Source of the DNA: Desulfosporosinus lacus DSM 15449
GTDB lineage: Bacteria > Bacillota > Desulfitobacteriia > Desulfitobacteriales > Desulfitobacteriaceae
Reading direction: 5' to 3'
DNA length: 64,000 bases
Assembly (NCBI RefSeq): GCF_900129935.1
Contig: NZ_FQXJ01000004.1
Location: 62,001 to 126,000 of the forward strand
Both the position numbers and the translations under genes were made by a program. Each line of letters starts with the position of its first letter. Position 1 is the stretch's first letter. This document shows, piece by piece, positions 1-8,172 of this stretch. A model generated the notes under the pieces. That model worked only from the letters and a program-made list of their open reading frames with translations, did no database searches and was not told where the DNA came from.

Positions 1-257
1 GCAAGTTCAATCAGATCCTGAGGAACCAGACTATCCTTGTCGGCAATTTCTAACACAGGTTTGAGATTAAAACCTTCCATTCCCTCTGGCAGATCATCCG
101 TCACATTTACTACAAGCCCCTGTACCTTTCGGTTTTGAAGAGGAACTAACACCCTCATTCCTATCTTTAAACTTAGATAATCAGGAATACTATAATGATA
201 ACTTTGATCTAAGCGCCGATTTGCTACATCAACCAATACTTCAGCATAGCGAAACAT
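1..257 (-). CDS. priA: Primosomal protein N' (PriA helicase), N-terminal fragment cut by window edge
   Basis: Reading leftward from the ATG at 257 gives about 85 residues beginning MFRYAEVLVDV, followed by a segment with VLVPLQNRKVQGLV. This is the 3'-DNA-binding N-terminal domain of PriA, the helicase that restarts stalled replication forks. The helicase and zinc-binding parts lie outside the window. GGAGG sits just upstream of the ATG. In many Firmicutes priA directly follows coaBC; here coaBC-metK lies 7 kb away with unrelated genes between. The identification rests on the N-terminal domain only. Confidence 0.85.
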   Translation of the reverse strand, partial: MFRYAEVLVDVANRRLDQSYHYSIPDYLSLKIGMRVLVPLQNRKVQGLVVNVTDDLPEGMEGFNLKPVLEIADKDSLVPQDLIEL

Positions 258-437
258 GATGCGGTCCTCCTTATATAGAAAAAATATCAATAGCGCTAAT
301 GTCAATATTGGTCAAATACATTATATCAAATCTTAGCCTTTCATTACAATTTATCATATTCTTGATTGAAAAAACAAAACAAAAGATTGGGTAGAATGGA
401 CTGCTGACCATAACACAAACAAGAAATAAATACCCTC

Positions 438-467
438 TTGTCAAAACAACAGGAATTGTGATATGCT
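438..467 (+). promoter_or_regulatory. SigA-type promoter of the uracil permease gene
   Basis: TTGTCA at 438-443 and TATGCT at 462-467 are separated by 18 bp. This places transcription start about 25 bp before the PyrR-binding sequence, as expected for an attenuated pyr leader. The assignment is by eye only. Confidence 0.5.
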
Positions 468-480
468 TTAGGACAGTTAA

Positions 481-590
481 ATCCCTTACCTTTAAATTAG
501 TCCCGTGAGACTAAGAAGGGAATGGCGAACCATGATATTAACATGGACACCTCTTTCTTGCTTGCGGGCGGGGAAGAGGTTTTTTGTTAG
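481..590 (+). promoter_or_regulatory. PyrR-binding attenuator leader of uracil permease
   Basis: The leader holds AGTCCCGTGAGACT at 499-512, which fits the PyrR anti-antiterminator loop consensus ARUCCNGNGAGGYU except for one purine change. It is followed by an intrinsic terminator at 550-587 (CCTCTTTC pairing with GGGAAGAGG, then a T run). In Bacillus-type pyr regulation, UMP-bound PyrR stabilises the anti-antiterminator so that the terminator forms. The uracil permease is therefore expected to be switched off by pyrimidine sufficiency. pyrR itself lies at 33.2-33.8 kb in this window. Confidence 0.85.
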
Positions 591-607
591 AAAGAGGAGG
601 TTAAATT

Positions 608-1831
608 ATGTCTACAGAAGTTCAGATTCACGAGAAGCTCCCCCTTGCCCAAGCGATCCCCCTCGGTTTGCAACACGTTTTTGCCATGTTTGGCGCCACG
701 GTCCTAGTTCCTTTTTTAACAGGTCTCAGCCCGTCAGTAGCTCTTCTTTCTTCAGGGATCGGTACCATAATCTTCTTATTATTGACAAAAAGTCGAGTTC
801 CTGCCTATCTAGGCTCTTCATTTGCCTACATTGCAGCTTTAACCTCCTTTGTTCAGTCGGGTAATACTTCTGGAGCCATGGGCGGAGTTTTAGCCGTCGG
901 CGTGGTATATATCCTTCTATACCTGCTTATGGCCGCTTTCGGAACCCAATGGATTCATACAATAGTCCCCCCCATCGTTGCAGGACCCGTCGTTGCCATC
1001 ATCGGACTGAGTCTGACTCCAGTGGCCACGGATATGGCATCTGGCAATTGGCCGATTGCGGCTTTTACTTTAGCCGTTGCCGCATTACTCTCCGTATATG
1101 CAAAAGGTTTCATGAAGATTATCCCGATCCTCGTAGCCATTGTCGCAGGATATATTGTTGCTGCGATCATGGGCATAGTTGATTTCAAGCCTGTCTTAGC
1201 CACTTTTAACGATCTATTTGTGTTCCCTGTTGCACTCGGAAGCGATTTCAAACTTCCCAGCTTAGATAAATTGGCAATTTTAGCAATGGCACCTCTGGCC
1301 TTGGTAACGGTGATCGAAGATCTGGGACATATGATCGTTCTGGGAAACATTACTCATTCCGATCCGATCAAAAACCCAGGATTTCACCGAGTCCTCTTTG
1401 GTAATGGTCTAGCTACCACCGTAGCCAGCTTCATAGGTGGTCCTCCTGTCACTACCTATGGTGAGAATATTGGAGTGCTGGCTGTGACAAAAGTCTACAG
1501 TACCTTTAATATCTGGGTGGCTGCAATCCTTGCTATTATTTTTAGTATGATTAACCCTTTACAAGCCGCAATCATGTCTATCCCTACAGCCGTAATGGGC
1601 GGGGTCAGCATTCTTCTCTTCGGTATGATTGGCGCAGCAGGCTTACGAACTCTTATCGAAGCTAAAATAGATTTTTCCGAAACAAAAAACCTCATCATTG
1701 CCTCCGTCATCTTTGCTCTCGGGATCGGGCTACCAGAACATGCAGTAGCCTGGGCAACTGTCGTCGGGATCGTCTTAAACCTCGTTTTGAGAGGACATTC
1801 CGAGAACACAGGAGTAAAGTTAGGAAAGTAA
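608..1831 (+). CDS. pyrP: Uracil permease (NCS2 family)
   Basis: This 407-residue polytopic membrane protein of the nucleobase:cation symporter-2 family imports uracil with protons. The signature region includes PAYLGSSFAYIA near residue 60. The conserved PVTTYGENIGVLAVTKVY stretch near residue 285 is typical of substrate-binding helices in UraA-type uracil carriers. About 12-14 hydrophobic segments are visible. AGGAGG precedes the ATG at 608. The gene stands alone behind its own PyrR attenuator and is followed by a strong terminator. In Bacillus the equivalent gene is inside the pyr operon between pyrR and pyrB; here it is some 30 kb away yet keeps PyrR control. Uracil specificity is supported by that control. 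Confidence 0.93.
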   Translation: MSTEVQIHEKLPLAQAIPLGLQHVFAMFGATVLVPFLTGLSPSVALLSSGIGTIIFLLLTKSRVPAYLGSSFAYIAALTSFVQSGNTSGAMGGVLAVGVVYILLYLLMAAFGTQWIHTIVPPIVAGPVVAIIGLSLTPVATDMASGNWPIAAFTLAVAALLSVYAKGFMKIIPILVAIVAGYIVAAIMGIVDFKPVLATFNDLFVFPVALGSDFKLPSLDKLAILAMAPLALVTVIEDLGHMIVLGNITHSDPIKNPGFHRVLFGNGLATTVASFIGGPPVTTYGENIGVLAVTKVYSTFNIWVAAILAIIFSMINPLQAAIMSIPTAVMGGVSILLFGMIGAAGLRTLIEAKIDFSETKNLIIASVIFALGIGLPEHAVAWATVVGIVLNLVLRGHSENTGVKLGK

Positions 1832-1840
1832 ACAATGCTT

Positions 1841-1865
1841 AAAAGGACGCGAAAGCGTCCTTTTT
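1841..1865 (+). terminator. Intrinsic terminator of uracil permease
   Basis: A perfect 10-bp stem (AAAAGGACGC with GCGTCCTTTT) is closed by a GAAA tetraloop and followed by T residues, 10 bp after the permease stop codon. Confidence 0.9.
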
Positions 1866-1910
1866 CTTATGATCAGGGAGGCACTGGGGGCAGTTCTTTC
1901 CTATTTTAAC

Positions 1911-1952
1911 AAAAGAACCTTTCGTCTTTAAATTAGGCGAGAGGCTCTTTTT
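1911..1952. terminator. Bidirectional hairpin between convergent genes
   Basis: AAAAGAACCTTTCGTC pairs with GGCGAGAGGCTCTTTT through several G-U pairs. A runs on the left and T runs on the right make it a possible terminator on both strands, mainly for the leftward ACT/paaK pair. The rest of the 1832-2139 spacer shows nothing else I can interpret, apart from a weak AAAGCTCC/GGAGAGC hairpin near 2087-2110. Confidence 0.6.
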
Positions 1953-2139
1953 GCGTTCAACTGAGAACTTTTAAAGGACACAAAGCGAAGCGAATTTACG
2001 ATAAAATACACTCTACTCATCTCACAAATAATAACCCTAGAAATTGAAAGATACACAAATTTGCAAGTTGAGTACGACCTCAGCCAGAGAAAGCTCCTTA
2101 CTTGGAGAGCATGGGAGAGGAATCGCGTAAATGATTTCT

Positions 2140-2541
2140 CTACTTCACTGGCAAATTGAGCGTCTGCATAGCCTTTTCCATAATAGCCTTATCCTGTACT
2201 CGGAGGACAACAAGAGCCTGCTCATTCTCCTTCTCTACAAAGGCATACATGTACTCCACTACCACATCCTGTTGGACTAATTGATTGAGTACCTCTGCCA
2301 GTCCGCCAGTGCGATCAGGAACCTTAAGTACCCAAACAGGAGTTAAGGAAACAACCACTTTTCGTTCACGTAATTTTACAGCTGTTTCTTCAGGGTTATC
2401 CACAATAATTCGCAATACCCCATAATCCTTAGTATCCGCTAGTGACAAGGCCCGTAAATTCACCTTGCATTCGGCGAGAAGACTGATTACTTCAGCTAAC
2501 CTTCCTTTAGCATTCTCCAGAAAAATAGATAATTGCAGCAT
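2140..2541 (-). CDS. Tandem ACT-domain protein paired with phenylacetate-CoA ligase
   Basis: This 133-residue protein consists of two ACT-like ligand-binding halves. The first (about residues 1-65) opens MLQLSIFLENAKGRLAEVI; the second (about 70-133) contains VPDRTGGLAEVLNQLV. ACT domains usually bind amino acids and regulate enzymes. The gene begins 2 bp after the paaK-like gene, so the two are certainly cotranscribed. This pairing recurs in anaerobes beside indolepyruvate or phenylacetate metabolism. I infer a role in sensing an aromatic amino acid or its derivative. No catalytic motif is present. Confidence 0.8.
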   Translation of the reverse strand: MLQLSIFLENAKGRLAEVISLLAECKVNLRALSLADTKDYGVLRIIVDNPEETAVKLRERKVVVSLTPVWVLKVPDRTGGLAEVLNQLVQQDVVVEYMYAFVEKENEQALVVLRVQDKAIMEKAMQTLNLPVK

Positions 2542-2543
2542 GC

Positions 2544-3815
2544 TTAACCCTCCTTATTACGTTTATCGATGACCCGAATGGCTTTTCCCTCACTCCGTGG
2601 AATGCTTTTAGGTTCTACTAGACGAATACGAACGGAAATTCCCAAAGAGTCTTCAATCCTCTTTTTCAGACGATCCTGACGACCTTCCAATTCACGCACT
2701 TCGTCAAAGAAAGTCGCTTCACTGACCTCAACTTGGACTTCTAGTTGGTCTAAGTTTCCAACCCGATAAACGACCAGCAGATAATGCGGTTCAAATCCTT
2801 CAAGGAGAATCGCCTCTTCCACTTGACTTGGGAAGACATTAACCCCCCTGATGATTAACATATCGTCAACTCGAGCCGAGACGCGATCCATCGACCATCC
2901 AACATGCCCGCATGAACACGTACCATAATGTAACGTAGTCAAGTCTTTGGTTCGATAGCGCAGAACTGGAAAACCTTCTTTTTTAATACTCGTAATGACT
3001 AATTCCCCACGTTCTCCATCGCGCAGGGGATTTCCTTCTTCATCTAAAATTTCAGGATAAAAATGTTCATCAATATGTAACCCCTGATGCGCAGGACACT
3101 CCAAAGCCACACCCGGTCCCATGATTTCACTGAGCCCATAGATATCAAAGGCCTTGATGCCCAGTCGCGCTTCAATTTCTTCTCTCATGCCTTCGGTCCA
3201 GGGTTCTGCACCAAAAATTCCAATCTTGAGCTTCAGTTCATCCCGTGAAATTTGTGATTCCTCTAGACTCTCCGCTAGATAAAGGGCATAAGACGGGGTA
3301 CAAGCCAAAACAGTAGAACCAAAATCACGCATAAGCATCAGTTGACGCGCCGTATTTCCACCTGAAATAGGAACCACTATTGCACCAAGTTCTTCGCAAC
3401 CATAGTGCAGTCCCATACCGCCGGTAAACAAGCCGTATCCGTATGCAATTTGTACGACGTCCTTCTTTGTCACACCGACTCTTTTTAATTCATTGGCCAC
3501 GATCTTAGCCCAAAGGGTGATGTCTTGGCGAGTATATCCTACAACCGTCGGCTTACCCGTTGTCCCTGATGAGGCATGAAGTCGCACGATGTTTTCCATA
3601 GGTTCGGCAAAAAGCCCAAACGGGTAATTCTTACGCAAATCCTCCTTGGTCGTTAAAGGAAGTCTCTGGAAATCCTTAAGTGACTTAATATCCTCTGCAC
3701 GTTTAATTCCTATTGCTCCATAATTTTCTTGATAATGGCGAATAGGCAACACTTTATCTACTGTTTTACGAAGACCCTCTAGCCATTGTTCCTCTGTTCG
3801 ATCCATTAACTCCAT
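2544..3815 (-). CDS. paaK: Phenylacetate-CoA ligase (AMP-forming)
   Basis: This 423-residue member of the ANL adenylating superfamily joins an aryl acid, typically phenylacetate, to CoA using ATP. The ATP-binding P-loop is SSGTTGKPTVVGYT near residue 83. The adenylate-binding segment DIYGLSEIMGPG lies near 226, and the C-terminal hinge region contains MLIIRGVNVFPSQVEE near 325. Length matches the PaaK family (about 430). The downstream ACT gene follows at 2 bp. No iorAB genes (indolepyruvate oxidoreductase), frequent partners of such ligases, are in the window. ATG at 3806 is an alternative start with better ribosome-binding-site spacing. Confidence 0.88.
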   Translation of the reverse strand: MELMDRTEEQWLEGLRKTVDKVLPIRHYQENYGAIGIKRAEDIKSLKDFQRLPLTTKEDLRKNYPFGLFAEPMENIVRLHASSGTTGKPTVVGYTRQDITLWAKIVANELKRVGVTKKDVVQIAYGYGLFTGGMGLHYGCEELGAIVVPISGGNTARQLMLMRDFGSTVLACTPSYALYLAESLEESQISRDELKLKIGIFGAEPWTEGMREEIEARLGIKAFDIYGLSEIMGPGVALECPAHQGLHIDEHFYPEILDEEGNPLRDGERGELVITSIKKEGFPVLRYRTKDLTTLHYGTCSCGHVGWSMDRVSARVDDMLIIRGVNVFPSQVEEAILLEGFEPHYLLVVYRVGNLDQLEVQVEVSEATFFDEVRELEGRQDRLKKRIEDSLGISVRIRLVEPKSIPRSEGKAIRVIDKRNKEG

Positions 3816-4022
3816 CCCCTACTTCTCCAATTTGTCTACTAATCATGTAGTTTCCCTGTAACAGATTTCACGGAAATTGCAATTATATCAACTAATATAC
3901 TACAGTTTTGGTTATCATACCACTTATTTATCCGCTTTGCCAAGTTGCTTTTGAGGGACATTTATCGAGAGTCTCATCACGTTTGTAAATAAATCTCATC
4001 AGAAAGATCTTAATTACTCCAG

Positions 4023-4051
4023 TTTACAATCAGTAAATTTACGCATATAAT
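4023..4051 (+). promoter_or_regulatory. SigA promoter of the GntR-ABC operon
   Basis: TTTACA at 4023-4028 and a consensus TATAAT at 4046-4051 are spaced by exactly 17 bp, about 60 bp before the GntR gene. The rest of the 3816-4022 divergent spacer is AT-rich with no further feature recognised. Confidence 0.75.
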
Positions 4052-4056
4052 AAGCA

Positions 4057-4080
4057 GGTACATTACATAGCTAATGCACC
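4057..4080 (+). promoter_or_regulatory. Candidate GntR operator (dyad over the transcription start)
   Basis: The sequence forms an inverted repeat of the form GGTNNATTA-N6-TAATNNACC, all seven specified positions per arm matching. It begins 5 bp after the -10 box, so a bound regulator would block initiation. This fits autorepression by the YtrA-subfamily GntR protein encoded immediately downstream. The binding itself is inferred. Confidence 0.55.
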
Positions 4081-4112
4081 AATTACCTAAGGATGCCAGG
4101 AGGTAAAAAAAT

Positions 4113-4502
4113 GTGATCCTCAATACAGATAGTATGAAACCAATATATGTCCAGATTGCTGAGTGGCTTGAGGTAGAAATCCTTAATAGCAATATTAAGG
4201 AAGATGAGCGTATTTATTCACAATATCAGCTTGCCGATATGTTTACAGTCAACCCTGCCACAGCTGCCAAAGGATTAAATCTCTTAGCTGACGAGAACAT
4301 TGTTTATAAAAGACGAGGCCTTGGTATGTTCGTTTCTCCGAATGCGAAGCAGTTTATCTTGACTAAGCGGAGAAAACAAAACTTAGAGCAAATGATCAAA
4401 GAGTTAGTTATTGAAGCTAATCGGCTGGATGTAAGTGAAAGTGAACTTATTATGATGATCCATAATTTCAGACAAGATGGCAAGGAGGAAGAGCAACTGT
4501 GA
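4113..4502 (+). CDS. GntR-family transcriptional regulator, YtrA subfamily
   Basis: This 129-residue protein has a winged helix-turn-helix at about residues 10-75 (PIYVQIAEWLEVEIL, then QYQLADMFTVNPATAAKGL) and a short C-terminal helix. It lacks the large effector domain of FadR or HutC types. This short architecture defines the YtrA group, which controls adjacent ABC transporters. The start is GTG at 4113, chosen because AGGAGG lies 9 bp upstream and the overlapping ATG at 4111 is followed at once by a stop. The stop overlaps the ABC gene start (GTGA). The operon is clearly more AT-rich than its neighbours, which suggests acquisition. Confidence 0.9.
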   Translation: MILNTDSMKPIYVQIAEWLEVEILNSNIKEDERIYSQYQLADMFTVNPATAAKGLNLLADENIVYKRRGLGMFVSPNAKQFILTKRRKQNLEQMIKELVIEANRLDVSESELIMMIHNFRQDGKEEEQL

Positions 4503-5401
4503 ATGTCATACAGTGTCGTGATGTAACGAAATCCTACGGCCAAAATAAGGCCCTGGATCACTTATCTTTTGAAATAGGAGAAAACAAAATCACAGGCCTC
4601 ATCGGTAGAAATGGTGCAGGAAAAACAACCCTGTTAAAGATGATAGCTGGATATATAAAACCTACTCAAGGAGAACTCCAAGTCTTTACCAGAAAGCCCT
4701 TCAATAACTTGGATGTTTCTGCTAAGACAATATTTATTGATGACAACATGACATTTCCTGATTCGTTTAGACTTACAGATATATTATCAGAAGTTGCACC
4801 CTTTTATGCTGCATGGAACAGCAACCTCGCCAATGCTTTATTTAATTATTTTTCATTTGACCCAAATCAAGCCCACAGTAATATGTCAAAAGGATCTAAA
4901 AGTACCTTTAACAGCATAATCGGTATTGCCTCACGCTGTCCGCTCACGATATTTGATGAGCCAACGACCGGCATGGACTCTGCCGTGAGGAAGGACTTTT
5001 ATAAGGCATTACTTAAGGATTATCTCGAACACCCCCGGACCATCCTCCTCTCAAGTCATTTACTAAGTGAACTTGAAGAAATACTTGAAGATATTCTTTT
5101 GATCGATAACGGATCAAAATGCCTTCATCTCCCCGTCATGGAATTACGAGAATTAGCTGTTGGTATAAGGGGAAACAAACAAACTTTACTAACTTTTGTA
5201 GAAGGCAAAGAACTGATCTATAAGGAAGAGTTTGCTAAAGGGAGCTTATACGTTGTCATAAAAAAAGAATTAATAGAACAAGAATTCAAACATGTAAGGC
5301 AAAACGGTCTTGAAGTACTCCCCATTTCACTAGATGATCTGTGCGTTTATCTAACGGGAAAAACTGGAGGAGGTATTGATGATGTCTTTAAAAGAGGTTG
5401 A
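4499..5401 (+). CDS. ABC transporter ATP-binding protein
   Basis: This 300-residue ATPase carries Walker A GRNGAGKTTLLK near residue 38, Walker B TIFDEPTTGMD near 150 and an H-loop LLSSHLLSE near 180. The signature motif is degenerate: MSKGSKS stands where LSGGQ is expected. The C-terminal 100 residues form a BcrA/YtrB-like extension. The GTG start overlaps the regulator stop by 4 bp. It powers the membrane proteins encoded next. The YtrBC-type systems they resemble respond to cell-envelope stress or export peptides; the substrate here is unknown. Confidence 0.88.
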   Translation: MNVIQCRDVTKSYGQNKALDHLSFEIGENKITGLIGRNGAGKTTLLKMIAGYIKPTQGELQVFTRKPFNNLDVSAKTIFIDDNMTFPDSFRLTDILSEVAPFYAAWNSNLANALFNYFSFDPNQAHSNMSKGSKSTFNSIIGIASRCPLTIFDEPTTGMDSAVRKDFYKALLKDYLEHPRTILLSSHLLSELEEILEDILLIDNGSKCLHLPVMELRELAVGIRGNKQTLLTFVEGKELIYKEEFAKGSLYVVIKKELIEQEFKHVRQNGLEVLPISLDDLCVYLTGKTGGGIDDVFKRG

Positions 5402-6116
5402 TCTTCTATCAATTTCCTTAAAACAATATGTTTACAAACTTAAAGCCTATTCAGCTTTGTTTTATGTTCTTCTACTAGCTCAAATTATTGCTCTTTTTTT
5501 CTCGTTGAACGGAATAAGTCATATGTCGTCGGGTAATGGGGAATTATCAGTTTCTGTAAATACTTATTCTGCTAGTTTAGTAATTGTTTTTTCGTTTTTT
5601 TGGATACTTTTTGCCGCCATACAGCTAACAACGAAGCAATATAAGAAAATCGAAAACCCGCTTGTAACTAATAGCATCTCAGGAAATCTTTCAAACATAG
5701 GTTTTTTGATGACTGCCTGTGTTTTTGGAGGCTTTACCTCATCACTTGTTGGTGTGCTCCTAAGAATCATTATGTATTTTACGTTTGACAGATCCCAAAT
5801 CATTTCAGACGAATTTATCCTAGCTTTTTCCGATCTCCTGCTTGGTATCTCTGTGACGATTTTATACATGGTTTTAATCTCTGGGATGGGATATTTAACC
5901 GGTGTGTTGACTAAGGTAAGTATGGCCTTTGTTATAATTATTCCAGCCGTAATTATCGGAATATCAAAAGCTTATACGGAAATTTTTCAGTCTCTTATTA
6001 AGTTTTTTACATTAGAGTCTTCATTGCCTCTGTTTGCTTTGAAAGTCATTATTACATCGATTCTTATATTTGGAGTTAGTATTTTACTTTCTAACAGAGG
6101 GGAGGTTAGCCAATGA
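5379..6116 (+). CDS. ABC transporter permease, six-helix
   Basis: This protein of about 245 residues has six evident hydrophobic segments, starting with YSALFYVLLLAQIIALFFSL, and no soluble domain. This is the layout of the ABC-2 permease partners of small GntR-linked ATPases. Start choice is between adjacent ATG codons at 5379 and 5382; GGAGGAGG at 5366-5373 supports either. The start overlaps the end of the ATPase gene. The substrate cannot be deduced. Confidence 0.8.
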   Translation: MMSLKEVDLLSISLKQYVYKLKAYSALFYVLLLAQIIALFFSLNGISHMSSGNGELSVSVNTYSASLVIVFSFFWILFAAIQLTTKQYKKIENPLVTNSISGNLSNIGFLMTACVFGGFTSSLVGVLLRIIMYFTFDRSQIISDEFILAFSDLLLGISVTILYMVLISGMGYLTGVLTKVSMAFVIIIPAVIIGISKAYTEIFQSLIKFFTLESSLPLFALKVIITSILIFGVSILLSNRGEVSQ

Positions 6117-6829
6117 GCAGAGTACTGTCTCAACTATTATTATTTCTGATTGGTATTGCAATAGTCTTCATGTTTAAATTCAAAAGGCCTAAATTTTATA
6201 GACCTTTATCTTGGAAACTAAGCGTTCTGGCAACTGGGCTATATCTTGGAGTTTTAATAATGCTTGTTCCAATATTATATATGTTGCCAGCTAAAGACTT
6301 TATTAAAACAGCTGAGGATAAAGATCAACCAATCGCATCCTCTTTAAACCTTATGAATAATTTGTATAATCAACATTTCCCAACAGAAGGAGATTTAGAT
6401 AAGCTCAAAGGGATTTACAAAAATAGCGACCAAACCTTCAAGCTTGATTCAAGCAAATTATCCTTTAACCTACAGCCTGGTACAGAAAACTACCATGTTT
6501 TAATAGAGCGGAAAGATCTTGATGACGGAGAAATTGATGTTTCTACTTATGTCACAGCTCAATATGTGGGGGAAGTTAATTTTACAAAACGGATTTTACC
6601 CCCTACGATCTCAGTTGAAAATGGGATGTTGTCTCTAAGAGCCCCTGATAGACAGACGTTCGAATTCAAACAATTGAACGTCGACTTTACGATGGCTCAA
6701 TTTAATAACCAAAATTCAAGTATCCATGAAATGTCTTCACATTTTGCTAACCATATTATCTTTATACGTGTTCCCCAAAGTTTGGAGATTAATAGAGGTG
6801 TGTTAGGGGATCGAATTCAAATAATCTAG
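6113..6829 (+). CDS. Membrane-anchored protein of the GntR-ABC operon, unknown function
   Basis: This 238-residue protein has two N-terminal membrane segments (about residues 5-23 and 37-58). The remainder, about 175 residues, is mostly hydrophilic and beta-rich, predicted outside the membrane. I do not recognise the family. Start ATG overlaps the permease stop (ATGA) and GGAGGT lies 7 bp upstream. Tight coupling suggests it is a third component of the transporter, perhaps an extracytoplasmic sensor or substrate-contact subunit; this is inference from context. Confidence 0.7.
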   Translation: MSRVLSQLLLFLIGIAIVFMFKFKRPKFYRPLSWKLSVLATGLYLGVLIMLVPILYMLPAKDFIKTAEDKDQPIASSLNLMNNLYNQHFPTEGDLDKLKGIYKNSDQTFKLDSSKLSFNLQPGTENYHVLIERKDLDDGEIDVSTYVTAQYVGEVNFTKRILPPTISVENGMLSLRAPDRQTFEFKQLNVDFTMAQFNNQNSSIHEMSSHFANHIIFIRVPQSLEINRGVLGDRIQII

Positions 6830-6882
6830 TTGCAATTTAGGCTTGAGTCCTGTATTTGAAATAAAAATTTCCAAAATTAGGC

Positions 6883-6924
6883 ACAAAAGAAGGTAGGTGA
6901 TTATTCTTCACCTACCTTCTTTTG
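6883..6924. terminator. Strong bidirectional terminator between the ABC operon and metK
   Basis: A near-perfect 17-18 bp stem (ACAAAAGAAGGTAGGTGA with its complement) has T-rich flanks on both strands and lies between two converging operons. Confidence 0.9.
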
Positions 6925-6981
6925 TATTTATTCACTTATTTATAAAGCAACTATTGTTAACTTACAGCCTCAAACAGTTAA

Positions 6982-8172
6982 TTACAAACCAGCAAGCTTT
7001 CTCAAGACTTCGACCTTATCCGTTCTTTCCCAGGGGAGATCGAGATCCGTTCTTCCAAAATGCCCATAAGCTGCCGTCTGGCGATAAATCGGGCGACGCA
7101 GATCTAATGCTTTAATAATACCCGCGGGACGCAGGTCAAATGTCTGTCCGATAAACTCAACGATTTTTTCATCCGGAAGCTTTCCTGTGCCAAACGTCTC
7201 AATCGAGACAGATACTGGCCGCGCTACACCGATGGCATAAGCAATTTGAAGTTCGCAACGGTCTGCCAACCCTGCTGCAACAACATTCTTTGCCACATAA
7301 CGAGCTGCATAAGCCGCGGAACGGTCTACCTTTGTGGGGTCTTTTCCGGAGAATGCACCTCCACCATGACGAGCCATCCCGCCATATGTGTCAACAATAA
7401 TTTTTCGGCCGGTTAGCCCGCAATCCCCTTGTGGACCTCCAATAACAAAACGTCCCGTTGGGTTGATAAAATACTTAGTCTCTTCATCTAAGAGCTCTTT
7501 AGGAACAGTGGGGTACACCACATATTGCAGTAAATCTCTGCGAATTTGCTCATTTGTCACATCCGGGTGATGCTGAGTGGAGATGACGATAGTGTCCACT
7601 CGAATCGGTTTGTTATCCTCATATTCCACAGTAACCTGAGTTTTACCGTCTGGGCGCAGGTAGTTCAAATGATTTGATTTTCTCATTTCACTCAATCTCC
7701 GTGCTAAACGGTGAGCTAAATCAATAGGAAGGGGCATATAGCTTTCAGTTTCGTTCGTCGCAAAGCCGAACATCATACCCTGATCACCGGCTCCTATTGA
7801 CTCAATATCACTTTCAGTCATTTCGCCGGTTTTTGCTTCCAAGGCCCGATCCACACCTAAAGCGATGTCCGCAGATTGTTCTCCGATCGAAGTTAAAACT
7901 GCGCAAGTATCTGCATCAAAGCCATATTTGGCCCGAGTATAACCCACTTCTCGCACTGTCTCTCTCACTACATGTGGAATATCCACATAGCACGAAGTCG
8001 TGATCTCGCCACTGACAAGAACTAATCCTGTCGTTACAGTCGTTTCACAAGCTACTCGCGCATTAGGATCTAACGCATAAATTGCATCCAAGATAGCATC
8101 GGAAATCTGATCACAGATCTTATCGGGATGTCCCTCTGTCACAGATTCAGATGTAAATAATTTTTTAACCAA
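6982..8172 (-). CDS. metK: S-adenosylmethionine synthetase
   Basis: This 396-residue enzyme makes S-adenosylmethionine from methionine and ATP. Hallmarks are [17 protein letters not shown] at residue 15, [10 protein letters not shown] near 115 and [19 protein letters not shown] near 255. Length is standard. The start is TTG at 8172, directly after the coaBC stop; AAAGGAG inside the coaBC end is its ribosome-binding site. No S-box riboswitch precedes it, so it is expressed as the last gene of the gmk-rpoZ-coaBC operon. This differs from Bacillus, where metK has its own S-box leader. Confidence 0.97.
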   Translation of the reverse strand: MVKKLFTSESVTEGHPDKICDQISDAILDAIYALDPNARVACETTVTTGLVLVSGEITTSCYVDIPHVVRETVREVGYTRAKYGFDADTCAVLTSIGEQSADIALGVDRALEAKTGEMTESDIESIGAGDQGMMFGFATNETESYMPLPIDLAHRLARRLSEMRKSNHLNYLRPDGKTQVTVEYEDNKPIRVDTIVISTQHHPDVTNEQIRRDLLQYVVYPTVPKELLDEETKYFINPTGRFVIGGPQGDCGLTGRKIIVDTYGGMARHGGGAFSGKDPTKVDRSAAYAARYVAKNVVAAGLADRCELQIAYAIGVARPVSVSIETFGTGKLPDEKIVEFIGQTFDLRPAGIIKALDLRRPIYRQTAAYGHFGRTDLDLPWERTDKVEVLRKLAGL

